Positions 7,431 to 15,749 of a stretch of 33,576 nt of DNA are shown here, piece after piece. Position numbers and translations under genes: made by a program. Below the pieces are notes generated by a model. The model saw nothing but the letters and a program-made list of their open reading frames with translations. It was not told the DNA's origin and made no database searches. Position 1 is the stretch's first letter. Each line of letters begins with the position of its first letter. Location of the stretch: the NCBI GenBank assembly GCA_016287765.1, contig JAEEWS010000030.1, positions 1 to 33,576 on the forward strand, read 5' to 3'. This stretch comes from Lachnospiraceae bacterium. GTDB lineage: Bacteria; Bacillota_A; Clostridia; Lachnospirales; Lachnospiraceae.

Positions 7431-8587
7431 TGGAAACCCTTAAATTATACGACGGCGATGCATATGCCACAGAGTTTACCGCCACTGTGACCGGCTGCAC
7501 CCCCGTCACAAGAAACAACGAGACCTGTTTTGCCACTGTTCTTGACCGCACCCTGTTCTTCCCCGAGGAAGGCGGACAAAGCCCGGATAAGGGCGAAATA
7601 AACGGTATAGAGGTCAAGGATGTACAGATCTCCGGGGACGTGATCACCCACTATCTTGCTTCCCCTGTGGAAGCCGGTTCCGAAGTGTCGGGCCTCATAG
7701 ATTTTAAACACAGATACAGCAACATGCAGCAACATTCCGGAGAGCACATCTTTTCCGGACTGGTGGCGTCAATATATGGCTTTAATAATGTAGGCTTTCA
7801 CCTAAGCGATAATTCAGTGACCATGGATTACGACGGAGTCCTTACGGCAAAAGACATCGAGCTTCTTGAAAACAAGGTGAACGAAGCGATTTACAAAAAT
7901 ATAGACATCCTTTGTGAATATCCTTCTCCTTTGGTCCTTGCAAATACGGAATACCGTTGCAAAAAGGAGCTTAAAGGAGCCATACGTATCGTCACCATTC
8001 CCGGATATGACTGCTGTGCCTGCTGTGCTCCCCACGTTAAGAAGACCGGAGAGATAGGGATCCTTAAGGTCATACATCTTCAAAACTATAAAGGCGGTGT
8101 CAGACTCCACATCCTGTGCGGTGAACGGGCTCTCGCCTATTTCAGGGAAAGCCTTGATCTCATAGATTCCCTTACCGAAGTGCTTACCACAGGCCGTGAG
8201 AATCTTAAAGACAACATCTCTTCCATGAAAACAGAGATCCAGAGTCTTAACACCAGACTTGCCTCTGTAAAGCAGGAGCTTTTATTAAAGGATATTTCCG
8301 ATATTCCGGAAGATGCTGAGAATGTTACCCTCTTCAAAGAGAAAACCGACTCCTTTATAATGCGAAATGTTTTAAACAAACTTACAGAAAAGCATAAGGG
8401 TGTCTGCTCTTTCTTTTCCGGAAGCGATGCGGAAGGATGGACCTATTTCATCGGAAGCAAAACCGCAGATTGCAGAGAGATCCAAAAGAAATTGGCGTCA
8501 ATAAACGCCAGAGGCGGCGGAAAGCCGGAAATGGTCAGCGGAAGCGTTAAAGCTTCTGAATCGGAGATAAAAAAGGCTTTGGCTTAA
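7430..8587 (+). CDS. Alanyl-tRNA editing protein (AlaX-long type, with DHHA1 domain)
   Basis: A 385-residue free-standing relative of the AlaRS editing module, which hydrolyses Ser-tRNA(Ala) or Gly-tRNA(Ala) to prevent mistranslation. An N-terminal beta-barrel domain with FFPEEGGQ..D.G is followed by the catalytic HxxxH (His102, His106 in QQHSGEH) and CxxxH (Cys198, His202 in CCACCAPH), together the zinc site. A coiled-coil region (about 245-285) and a C-terminal DHHA1 domain ending ARGGGKPEMVSGS complete it, which makes it the long AlaX form. It overlaps the HAD gene by one base and is probably cotranscribed. Catalytic residues are all present, so activity is expected. Confidence 0.92.
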   Translation: METLKLYDGDAYATEFTATVTGCTPVTRNNETCFATVLDRTLFFPEEGGQSPDKGEINGIEVKDVQISGDVITHYLASPVEAGSEVSGLIDFKHRYSNMQQHSGEHIFSGLVASIYGFNNVGFHLSDNSVTMDYDGVLTAKDIELLENKVNEAIYKNIDILCEYPSPLVLANTEYRCKKELKGAIRIVTIPGYDCCACCAPHVKKTGEIGILKVIHLQNYKGGVRLHILCGERALAYFRESLDLIDSLTEVLTTGRENLKDNISSMKTEIQSLNTRLASVKQELLLKDISDIPEDAENVTLFKEKTDSFIMRNVLNKLTEKHKGVCSFFSGSDAEGWTYFIGSKTADCREIQKKLASINARGGGKPEMVSGSVKASESEIKKALA

Positions 8588-8684
8588 TTTCTGAGTTCTG
8601 CAAGCCGATATATCATATACAAGATGAACCTAAAAAAACCTTGAAACATTTATTTAGCAACTTACCCTATAAGGAGGTGCCAAT

Positions 8685-8969
8685 ATGAAAGCGATAAGAG
8701 TCGAACTTGAATCCGATATAGTTAAATATGAACCCGGTAAAGGTCTTGAAGACGGATTTGAATTATTCTCCGATGTAGTTACGGACGGTTGGATCGTAAC
8801 AGATTCACTGGTAAAGATCGAACAGCCCAACGGAGACATTGTCTGCCCTTACATACTCCACAGACGCGGCCGTACTTTTATCGGCAAAGGTGATTATATA
8901 ATTACCGATTCCGACGGCACCAGACAGGTTTGCGGAGAAGATAAGATCCATAAAAGATACAGATTTTAA
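8685..8969 (+). CDS. Small PGDYI-type protein of unknown function
   Basis: A 94-residue soluble protein with an excellent start: ATG at 8685 after TAAGGAGGTG. The C-terminus GKGDYIITDSDGTRQVC...KIHKRYRF resembles the PGDYI motif often seen in small phage and mobile-element proteins (general form GD.I.TD..G.R....D.F...Y). It lies 97 bases after the AlaX gene and is followed by a terminator, so it may be the last gene of that transcript or stand alone. No other phage genes surround it. The function is not known. Confidence 0.7.
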   Translation: MKAIRVELESDIVKYEPGKGLEDGFELFSDVVTDGWIVTDSLVKIEQPNGDIVCPYILHRRGRTFIGKGDYIITDSDGTRQVCGEDKIHKRYRF

Positions 8970-8975
8970 AAAAAT

Positions 8976-9008
8976 ACAGAGCATGTCCTTAAGGCATGCT
9001 CTGTTTTT
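8976..9008. terminator. Bidirectional terminator between the small protein gene and lysA
   Basis: A 10-bp stem ACAGAGCATG / CATGCTCTGT closes TCCTTAAGG. TTTTT follows on the plus side and ATTTTTTT on the minus side, so it can serve both convergent genes. Confidence 0.85.
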
Positions 9009-9028
9009 ATGCTCATATAAGATGATCT

Positions 9029-10321
9029 TTAAACATCATTTCTTACAAGATCTTCGTAAGTCTGAGGTTTAACCACTACTCTTGACTTTCCGTCCTTAAC
9101 AAAAACAACGGGAGGGATAACATTTCTGTTGTAATTTGAAGACATGGAATAGTTGTATGCACCTGTGGAAAAAACAGCCATTATATCGCCGCACCTTGCA
9201 TCTCCCAGAGGAACATTTTCTCCCAGAAGATCTCCGCTCTCGCAACACTTTCCCGCAACCGTAACCTTGTTAACGGCAGGCTCGCAGGCTTTATTTGCAA
9301 GCAGGAAATCATACTTTGATCCGTACAGGATATATCTGGGATTATCAAACATACCGCCGTCTACGGAAACATAGGTTCTGATATTGGGAATGGTCTTAAC
9401 GGCTCCTACTGTATAAAGAGTGGTACCTGCCTCTCCCACAATGCTTCTTCCGGGCTCCATAAGTATAAAGGGAAGCTTGATCCCCAGCTCTTTTGCCAAT
9501 TCGTGGATAACTTCGGAAACGGCTTCCATATAGGCAGGATATTCGATCCTGTTGTCTTCGTCGGTATAGGTGATACCAAAACCGCCGCCGAGATTAAGTT
9601 CTTCGGTGTCAAGGCCGGTCTCTTTCTTAACCTCCCCCATGAAGTTCATCATGATCTTGGCTGTTTCGGTAAAAGGCAAAAGCTCATGGATCTGCGATCC
9701 GATGTGACAATGTATGCCCACGTAACGGATATTGGGGGTCTTAACGGCCTTCTTTATGATCTCGATGGCTTCACCTGTTTCAAGGGCAAAACCAAACTTG
9801 GAATCTATCTGACCGGTCATTACAAAACTGTGGGTGTGAGCATCCACGCCGGGCTTGATCCTGAACATTACAGGAGCTTCGATCCCCATCCCGGCAGCCA
9901 TGGCAGAAAGTCTTTCCAATTCTTCCGCATTATCGACCACAATGCGTCCTACCTTAGACTTAAGGGCAAATTCCAACTCGCTGTCTGATTTATTGTTACC
10001 ATGAAAACAGATCTTTTCCGCAGGAAAACCTACCGAAAGTGCCGTATAAAGTTCGCCGCCGGAAACCACGTCCGTTCCGAGGCCTTCTCTCATGGTGATC
10101 CTGTACATTTCCTTACATGAAAAAGCTTTTGAAGCAAAGCATATAAGTCCGTTGCCTCCGTAAAACTTCTCTATGGAAGCTTTGTACTCTCTCATAGCGG
10201 TAAGAATGGTGTTTTCCTCCATTACATAAAGTGGAGTACCGTACTCTTTTGCAAGATCCACCGTATCGATCCCGCCCAGCATCAAATGTCCTTTTTCATT
10301 AGTCTCAAATTTTCTGTTCAT
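9029..10321 (-). CDS. lysA: Diaminopimelate decarboxylase
   Basis: A 430-residue fold-III PLP enzyme converting meso-diaminopimelate to L-lysine, the last step of lysine synthesis, in the cytoplasm. The PLP lysine is Lys65 in CFASKAF. HCHIGSQ, the glycine loop LNLGGGFGI, EPGRSIV, and the active-site CCESGD of the partner subunit are all present, and VSVDGGMFDNPRY is typical. Length is normal. The ATG at 10321 is preceded by GGAG at about 10 bases, with its own promoter about 30 bases further up. No other lysine genes are adjacent. The candidate RNA upstream ends in a terminator before this promoter. Confidence 0.96.
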   Translation of the reverse strand: MNRKFETNEKGHLMLGGIDTVDLAKEYGTPLYVMEENTILTAMREYKASIEKFYGGNGLICFASKAFSCKEMYRITMREGLGTDVVSGGELYTALSVGFPAEKICFHGNNKSDSELEFALKSKVGRIVVDNAEELERLSAMAAGMGIEAPVMFRIKPGVDAHTHSFVMTGQIDSKFGFALETGEAIEIIKKAVKTPNIRYVGIHCHIGSQIHELLPFTETAKIMMNFMGEVKKETGLDTEELNLGGGFGITYTDEDNRIEYPAYMEAVSEVIHELAKELGIKLPFILMEPGRSIVGEAGTTLYTVGAVKTIPNIRTYVSVDGGMFDNPRYILYGSKYDFLLANKACEPAVNKVTVAGKCCESGDLLGENVPLGDARCGDIMAVFSTGAYNYSMSSNYNRNVIPPVVFVKDGKSRVVVKPQTYEDLVRNDV

Positions 10322-10352
10322 GGCTTTTTCTCCGAATAAAAAAATTTATCTA

Positions 10353-10381
10353 TTTTTACACCATCAAGTTAAATTTGTCAA
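10353..10381 (-). promoter_or_regulatory. Promoter of lysA
   Basis: Minus strand: perfect -35 TTGACA (10376-10381), a 17-base spacer and -10 TAAAAA (10353-10358, 4 of 6). It is placed downstream of the RNA terminator at 10441-10498, so lysA can be transcribed independently of that RNA. Confidence 0.65.
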
Positions 10382-10440
10382 GTGAAAAAGGGATGGACGG
10401 ATGAATAAGGCTCCAAAAAAATATACACTGAATCCCGGAG

Positions 10441-10498
10441 AATAAAGAAAAAAAGAAAAGCGTCGAATCCTCCCGGCAAAAGCCTGAAAACCCGACGT
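10441..10498 (-). terminator. Terminator of the candidate RNA
   Basis: Minus strand: outer stem CGTCG / CGACG (10461-10465 with 10493-10497), a wobble-rich middle, and apical GGC-TTTT-GCC, followed by CTTTTCTTTTTTTC. It lies within the 353-base gap between lysA and the secreted protein gene. Confidence 0.8.
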
Positions 10499-10621
10499 TA
10501 ATCTTAAATGTATTTTATTCCCACCGCTTTGATAAGCGAAGTACTGTACCGCTCCGACGATAGTACCTCAGACCAAAACCGATGAGGGAATATCATTTTG
10601 AGGTGATACTTCAGTATCATT
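10445..10621 (-). ncRNA. Candidate structured small RNA, family unknown
   Basis: This fills most of the 353-base gap between lysA and the secreted protein gene and encodes no credible protein. A strong promoter and a strong intrinsic terminator on the same strand define a transcript of about 175 bases. Read on the minus strand it can form a 6-bp hairpin with loop TGAA at the 5' end (10604-10619), a 7-bp closing stem TATTCCC / GGGAATA (10586-10592 with 10516-10522), and inside it CTCA / TGAG (10567-10586), GTACT / AGTAC (10541-10566) and CGCTT / AAGCG (10525-10538) hairpins. It does not match lysine, T-box, c-di-GMP, SRP or 6S signatures that I know. It could also be a leader or attenuator of lysA, but lysA has its own promoter. 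Confidence 0.55.
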
Positions 10622-10627
10622 TAGTTA

Positions 10628-10657
10628 ATTATACACTTATTCGGTACAAAAAGTCAA
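10628..10657 (-). promoter_or_regulatory. Strong promoter of the candidate RNA
   Basis: Minus strand: -35 TTGACT (10652-10657), an 18-base spacer and consensus -10 TATAAT (10628-10633). It starts 17 bases after the stop of the secreted protein gene and points away from it into non-coding sequence. Confidence 0.75.
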
Positions 10658-10674
10658 ACAGAAAAACACAAAAA

Positions 10675-12357
10675 CTAGCTAAAATCTCCAAAAATATAGT
10701 AATATTTCTCGTCTTTTTTTACTTTTATCCTTCCATCCTTAATAACATTGACTGCCTCCCCCAGATACTGCTTAACAAAATCAGCGTTCAGAATGTCTTT
10801 TATATCGTCTATTGACCAGGTCACGGGAACAGCAATAACAGCACTTTCCCTTTGGGATATCTCATTTATATCAGCTACTCCCTTAGCCAGTAAAGCCACC
10901 TTGGAATCATAAGTGAAATCAGGTATCACCTTATCGTCATACTCTGCACTCTTTAGCATATAATCACTCATCTCCGTAATATTATCCATTCTGGACAATA
11001 CAACTTCGGTGGTTGCTTTTATAACATTGATCCACGCTTTACCCAAATATTCCTGGCCGCTTTTTTTATCAAGGGTTTCGCATTTCAGATAGCACACCCC
11101 CGCCTTATTGGCGGTAGCTACATTGTTTTCATCTATGGATACCACATCCGGTCTGGGACTCTTCCACGAGATCGAAGCGCTGTCCGGATTTTCCATTATG
11201 CTTTCTATATTAAAATTATCCAGATCAAAGGTATCGCCTTCATAAAGTGTGATCTCCCTGGATCCGTCGGAAAGACCGAGGATCAGTTCTATGGGTGCCT
11301 TTGGTGTAGGCGTGGGTGTTGCGGGATTCGCCACTGTCACTGTCATCCTACCCGTATATTGGGTCCTGGTGCTTCTTATCAGTACAGTGAGTGTTATGTC
11401 ACAACTTCCCGCTTTAACAGCTTTGACCGCTCCTCCTGTGCTGACTGTGGCCACATTGGGATTAGAACTCTTCCAGGATATGGTAGGACGATCCGTCTCT
11501 CTATTGTATCCCTTTGCTCCGTAAAAACCGAAATTGACCGTCTCACCCACTGTCATATAGGTTCTGTCCGTAGTTTCGGAAGCAGATTTGCCTATACCCA
11601 CGGTGGAGTAATACTCCGGTTCGAAAGTGGGGGTAGGGGTATATACCGGATTACTGCTGCCTGTCTTATAGTAGAAGATGGCATCGTAGGACGGAGGATC
11701 GGCCCATACGGTTGAATACTTTCTGTATTCCACCAATGCCAGGGTGTTCCAGCTGTATTTTCCCCAGGAATCACTGATGATAGGAGTACCCCTTTTAAGG
11801 CTCTCCTCTCTGGCGATATATGTGAAATGTTCTCCGCATCCAAGGACGACATAGTATCCCTGATTTATGAATTCCATTACCTTATCTACTTTTTTTGACT
11901 CGGAAAGTCCTGTGATTATATAGGTCCCTGCCAGTTCAAGATCAAAGCCGTAAACCTCCGCAAATTTACAGGGCATCTTGGCTCTTCCGGCCACATTGGT
12001 CTCAAGCATGGTGGAAGTAAGATAGGTATTCCCGTTATAGGATGTACTTCTTCCCCATATGTAGAGATCATCGGGATCAAAGCTGTCAGGCAGTGGGCAT
12101 CCGCTTTCTTTTAAAAGCTTGGCATAAGCCACCACGTGGCAGCCGTAAAGTCCCATCATTCCATACCTGGAACCGCCCTGGGCCCAATAGAGCCAGTTGT
12201 CATGATAATTATCGGTTGATTTTATCTGGTTCTTGGTGGTGGTATTTCGCAGTTCGTAAGCTGCATATACTTTTTTTACCGGCTGGAAAACCGTAAACAG
12301 CACCAGGCCAATCATTAATCCGAAGCATATAAACTTCTTTTTTTCTAAACCACGCAT
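10675..12357 (-). CDS. Secreted C39-like papain-fold protein with Ig-like (Big_2) domains
   Basis: A 560-residue exported protein. Residues 1-32 form a signal peptide (KKK, hydrophobic core, cleavage near VYAA). Residues 35-230 look like a C39-type cysteine peptidase fold: Cys73 in GLYGCHVVAYAKLL, His177 in CGEHFTYIA and Asp196 in SDSWG would be the triad. Pro/Thr linkers (PTPTF, ATPTPTP) separate two bacterial Ig-like domains (about 252-345 and 355-447, with ISWKSSNPNVATVS and ISWKSPRPDVVSI). A C-terminal region of about 110 residues is unassigned. There is no LPXTG or membrane anchor. ATG follows AGGAGC. Role, such as wall or peptide hydrolysis, or adhesion, is unknown; triad assignment is by motif only. 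Confidence 0.75.
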   Translation of the reverse strand: MRGLEKKKFICFGLMIGLVLFTVFQPVKKVYAAYELRNTTTKNQIKSTDNYHDNWLYWAQGGSRYGMMGLYGCHVVAYAKLLKESGCPLPDSFDPDDLYIWGRSTSYNGNTYLTSTMLETNVAGRAKMPCKFAEVYGFDLELAGTYIITGLSESKKVDKVMEFINQGYYVVLGCGEHFTYIAREESLKRGTPIISDSWGKYSWNTLALVEYRKYSTVWADPPSYDAIFYYKTGSSNPVYTPTPTFEPEYYSTVGIGKSASETTDRTYMTVGETVNFGFYGAKGYNRETDRPTISWKSSNPNVATVSTGGAVKAVKAGSCDITLTVLIRSTRTQYTGRMTVTVANPATPTPTPKAPIELILGLSDGSREITLYEGDTFDLDNFNIESIMENPDSASISWKSPRPDVVSIDENNVATANKAGVCYLKCETLDKKSGQEYLGKAWINVIKATTEVVLSRMDNITEMSDYMLKSAEYDDKVIPDFTYDSKVALLAKGVADINEISQRESAVIAVPVTWSIDDIKDILNADFVKQYLGEAVNVIKDGRIKVKKDEKYYYIFGDFS

Positions 12358-12437
12358 AGTTAGCTCCTAATTTGTTCATCCCCCGTTGAAACCGAAGTTT
12401 CATATCTATAATAAACAATTTATTTTTCAAAAAGAGG

Positions 12438-13682
12438 TCAATTGTTTGTCAATTTATTGTCTTCTTCATAGGCTTCCCTTAGCACTCGTCCGTCACAGTC
12501 CGGCATGGAAAGACCCATTACCTCCGCAATGGTCGGAGCTATATCCACCATCTCCGCCCCGGGGATGGTAACACCCTTTTTAAAGGGTCCTCCCACAAGC
12601 CAGAGAAGGGTTTTGGCTTCCGGTACTTCAAGTCCGAAACCATGGTCTCCGAGATGATCGCAGTCACAGTTTCTGTCCACGTATCCGTAGCCTTCTTCAG
12701 CCTGTACCGCAAGCTTAATGTCTTTAGGTGCATGCAGTTTCCTTAGATCCTCATTTTTAAGTATATATTTTATGTGAAGTTCTTCCTTGTTTTCTTCAAG
12801 GTATTTAACGGCTCTGTCTGTATCCGTCGCGTAAATATATGCCCCGAGGCCAATGGACTGTGCTCTTCCCATGTTTGCCTCACACAGCTGTTTATCCAGC
12901 GTGATATATCCCTTGGGCACATTCTGCTGTCCGTGATCGCTCATTATAACAAAAACCGTCCTGTCTTCGATCCCACGCTTCTTTACGGCCTCGATCAGTC
13001 TCATGACACGTTTGTCCATTCTGAGGATAGCCGCCTTATCGGCCTCGGTTCCCACGCCCTCGTTGTGTCTGGTATCATCCGTATCGGCAAAGTGAACTGT
13101 AAGAAGGTCCGGATAATTGGCACTTCCTATCAGCTTTTCGCATAAAAGAGCCATGTAATCGTCCAGGTCACAGCGCTTAAGGCTCACTCTCTCCTTATTA
13201 TACATGAGTTCTGTACGTGCCAGCCAGATCCTGGAAGCATATTTCATCATCTTGATCACAGGATTCTCGCCGGGTAAAGGGAGTACCTCCGGAAAATCCC
13301 ATTTGATGATGCCTCTTGCCTTACCCGAAACAGGCCATAGAAGGGATGCTGTGCGCAGCTTTTTCTCTGCGGCCGCATGCCACAAGGTCTTTACACCTAT
13401 GTCCTTAATGTCCCAATGCCATACCCTCATCCTGTCATTCACATCCGGCTGCCAGGGCTCGTTGTGGGCTATGTTATGGCGATCCGGGTATCTTCCCGTA
13501 ATAGCGGTGGAATGTATGGGATAAGTGATGGTGGGATATATGGTATTAACGTTATCCGTAAAGGTTCCTCTCCCGGTAAAATACTTAAAAGCCGGAAGTT
13601 CGAGAAAACTCTTTGCATCGGGCTTTGCAACCGCATCCACCGAGATAAGTATCACATTGTACGGGCTCCTTCTCTTTGACAT
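12438..13682 (-). CDS. Type I phosphodiesterase / nucleotide pyrophosphatase family protein
   Basis: A 414-residue member of the alkaline phosphatase superfamily, with no signal peptide, so cytoplasmic. Visible: metal-site ISVDAV at 13-18, a Thr nucleophile in NTIYPTITYPIHSTAITGRYP, HFADTDDTRH and IMSDHGQQ as metal ligands, and DHLGDHGFG near the C-terminus. These match nucleotide pyrophosphatase/phosphodiesterases and their relatives, which split phosphodiester or phosphonate bonds with two zinc ions. The substrate cannot be read. It is about 80 bases upstream of the secreted protein gene on the same strand and may be cotranscribed with it. It is divergent from the dipeptidase gene. Confidence 0.85.
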   Translation of the reverse strand: MSKRRSPYNVILISVDAVAKPDAKSFLELPAFKYFTGRGTFTDNVNTIYPTITYPIHSTAITGRYPDRHNIAHNEPWQPDVNDRMRVWHWDIKDIGVKTLWHAAAEKKLRTASLLWPVSGKARGIIKWDFPEVLPLPGENPVIKMMKYASRIWLARTELMYNKERVSLKRCDLDDYMALLCEKLIGSANYPDLLTVHFADTDDTRHNEGVGTEADKAAILRMDKRVMRLIEAVKKRGIEDRTVFVIMSDHGQQNVPKGYITLDKQLCEANMGRAQSIGLGAYIYATDTDRAVKYLEENKEELHIKYILKNEDLRKLHAPKDIKLAVQAEEGYGYVDRNCDCDHLGDHGFGLEVPEAKTLLWLVGGPFKKGVTIPGAEMVDIAPTIAEVMGLSMPDCDGRVLREAYEEDNKLTNN

Positions 13683-13854
13683 GACACATCCTCACAAACT
13701 CTGTTATTTCATTTAATAAATGAAACTTTTTATAAATAATATTATAGTGGATTATATCATTTAAGGTAGATCATACGCAATATACCAATGTATTTTTATC
13801 AACAGGAAAGGGGCCGGTCCCCGCTCCGATAATGCAACGCGCTAATGTCCGTGC

Positions 13855-13883
13855 TTGTTTCGTCTTTTCGGATATGATATTAT
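13855..13883 (+). promoter_or_regulatory. Promoter of the C69 dipeptidase gene
   Basis: Plus strand: -35 TTGTTT (13855-13860), a 17-base spacer and -10 TATTAT (13878-13883), about 70 bases before the start codon. The remaining divergent region is AT-rich apart from a short GGGG/CCCC hairpin near 13811-13822. Confidence 0.55.
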
Positions 13884-13956
13884 ATAAAGTCGGGCCGATA
13901 ATGCACATGCATCTTCAGCCCTTCACAGATCAAAATCAGGAGGAAAATTAACATAT

Positions 13957-15420
13957 ATGGCATGTACAACGATCCTTGTGGGTAAAAAAGCCTCAAATGA
14001 CGGCTCCACAATGATAGCAAGAAACGATGACGGATTTTTTGATGTAAAGAAGCTGGTGGTGGTAAATCCCAAAAATCAGCCAAAAAAATACAAGAGCAAG
14101 ATCGCACATCTGACCGTAGATCTTCCGGAAAACCCTATGAGCTACACCGCAAGTCCCAGCGTGGATCCAAAGAACGGTATCTGGGCTGCCTGCGGCATTA
14201 ATGCCGCCAATGTGGCAATGACCGCAACCGAGACCATTACCACCAACGCACGTGTTCAGGGCGCCGACCCTTTGGTGGTATACAACAAAAAAGATCCCGA
14301 GACAGGAAAGGAAGTTATCGGCGGTCTTGGTGAGGAAGACTTCGTAACCATCGTTCTCCCCTATATCCGTTCCGCAAAAGAAGGAGTTAAACGTCTTGGC
14401 AGTCTGCTCGAAAAATACGGTACCTACGAGAACAACGGTATTGCTTTTTCCGATAACAACGAGATCTGGTGGCTTGAAACCATAGGCGGTCATCACTGGA
14501 TCGCTGCCAGAGTAAAAGATGACGAATGCGTTATCATGCCCAACCAGTTTGGTCTGGATCGTTTCGATCTTAATGATGCTCTCGGAAAAGCTGAAAACTA
14601 TATGTGCTCCGCAGATCTTAAGGAATTTATCGAAAAGAACTGCCTTGACACAAACAAGTCCGATGAATTTAATCCCAGAAGGATCTTCGGAAGCCACGAT
14701 GATTCCGATCACGTTTACAACACTCCCAGAGGCTGGTTCATGGGAAGATACTTCTGCCCCACCAAATATAAATGGGATGGCCCGGATGCAGATTTCACAC
14801 CCGAATCCGACAATATCCCCTGGTCTCTTGAACCCGAATGGAAAGTCACTGTGGAAGATGTTAAATACATCCTTTCCTCTTACTATCAGGGAACTCCTTA
14901 CAATCCCTACAGTAAAGCAGATCTTCCCACAAAGGGCATATATCGTCCCATCGGTATCAACCGCACCGGCGTAATGGCTGTATTGCAGATAAGGAACAAT
15001 GTTCCCGCAGAGATCGCTGCCCTTGAGTGGATCTGCTTCGGTCCCAATCCCTTTAATGCAATGCTTCCCGTATACACCAATACCGACAGGATCCCCGATT
15101 ATCTCAGCAAGGTTACACTTGATGCCACAAGCACCAACTTCTATTGGACCAGCAGAATGATCGCAGCTCTTGCGGATCCCGCTTACGGCGCATGCATACA
15201 GCTTATCGAGCGCTATCAGCACACCATGGCCAATGAAAGTCACAGGCTTATCAAAGAATCCGATGATAAGATGATCGCTTCCAAGGATTACAGCCCGGTA
15301 AAGGAAGCAAACTTGAGACTTGCAAAGATGGCCGAAAGAGAGTCCACAAGAGCTCTCACTGCAGTACTTGCAGAGTCGAGTAAGCATATGAAATGCGGAT
15401 ATTCAAGAGCTGACAACTAA
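13957..15420 (+). CDS. C69 family dipeptidase (PepD-like)
   Basis: A 487-residue N-terminal-nucleophile hydrolase. The protein begins MACTTILVGKKASNDGSTMIARNDD: Cys3 becomes the N-terminal nucleophile after removal of two residues, as in lactobacillal dipeptidases of peptidase family C69 (formerly U34). The DGSTMIARN(D/E)D motif, TATETI, GGLGEEDFV and IGGHHWIAARV are family features. It cleaves dipeptides with broad specificity in the cytoplasm. Length is normal. The start follows AGGAGG at about 13 bases with TATATG immediately before. Only a fragment of a regulator follows, so it seems monocistronic. Confidence 0.93.
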   Translation: MACTTILVGKKASNDGSTMIARNDDGFFDVKKLVVVNPKNQPKKYKSKIAHLTVDLPENPMSYTASPSVDPKNGIWAACGINAANVAMTATETITTNARVQGADPLVVYNKKDPETGKEVIGGLGEEDFVTIVLPYIRSAKEGVKRLGSLLEKYGTYENNGIAFSDNNEIWWLETIGGHHWIAARVKDDECVIMPNQFGLDRFDLNDALGKAENYMCSADLKEFIEKNCLDTNKSDEFNPRRIFGSHDDSDHVYNTPRGWFMGRYFCPTKYKWDGPDADFTPESDNIPWSLEPEWKVTVEDVKYILSSYYQGTPYNPYSKADLPTKGIYRPIGINRTGVMAVLQIRNNVPAEIAALEWICFGPNPFNAMLPVYTNTDRIPDYLSKVTLDATSTNFYWTSRMIAALADPAYGACIQLIERYQHTMANESHRLIKESDDKMIASKDYSPVKEANLRLAKMAERESTRALTAVLAESSKHMKCGYSRADN

Positions 15421-15431
15421 AAAATACCGGA

Positions 15432-15713
15432 AATTCCTCCGAGAACCTGACCCAAGCTGAAGTGGCATCTCACATTGGCCTCAGTACTTTTTACTTTTCC
15501 AAGTTATTTAAGCAACATATGCACATGTCATTTCCTTCCTACCTTTCAGGGATAAGGGTAAAGTCTGCAGCTTCTCTTCTGCTGGATGACGATCTTTCCA
15601 TAACAGAATGTGCATTCAGGGCAGGCTTTCAATCAACCACTGCCTTCAACAAGACTTTTCACGATGTAACCGGCTATTCGCCGAGAGAATACCGTAAGTT
15701 ATACAGAAAATGA
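15432..15713 (+). pseudogene. Truncated AraC-family regulator (C-terminal HTH domain only)
   Basis: About 94 codons encode an almost complete AraC-type DNA-binding domain: ENLTQAEVASHIGLSTFYFS (first HTH) and DLSITECAFRAGFQSTTAFN (second HTH), ending TGYSPREYRKLYRK. The sensory domain and the first few residues of the HTH domain are missing; the homology begins about 20 bases after the dipeptidase stop. The only possible start in the open frame is a GTG at 15462 without a Shine-Dalgarno and inside the domain. I read this as a remnant left by a deletion. A translated stand-alone HTH protein is possible but less likely. A terminator follows directly. Confidence 0.75.
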
Positions 15714-15743
15714 TCGGACAGGTAAGCCTGCCCGATCATTTTT
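15709..15743. terminator. Bidirectional terminator after the AraC remnant
   Basis: A long stem AATGATCGG-A-CAGG / CCTG-C-CCGATCATT with loop TAAG. T runs follow on both strands, which suits the convergent response regulator gene as well. Confidence 0.85.
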
Positions 15744-15749
15744 AATTCA

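Noticed and set aside
10322..10674. Lysine riboswitch upstream of lysA
   Set aside because: I looked for the conserved lysine-aptamer core and did not find it; the structured RNA also ends in a terminator before a separate lysA promoter.
13993..15387. A 464-codon open frame on the minus strand
   Set aside because: It mirrors the C69 dipeptidase gene; composition (many Ile, Gly, Cys, Val) is that of a reverse-strand shadow and no family motif is visible.
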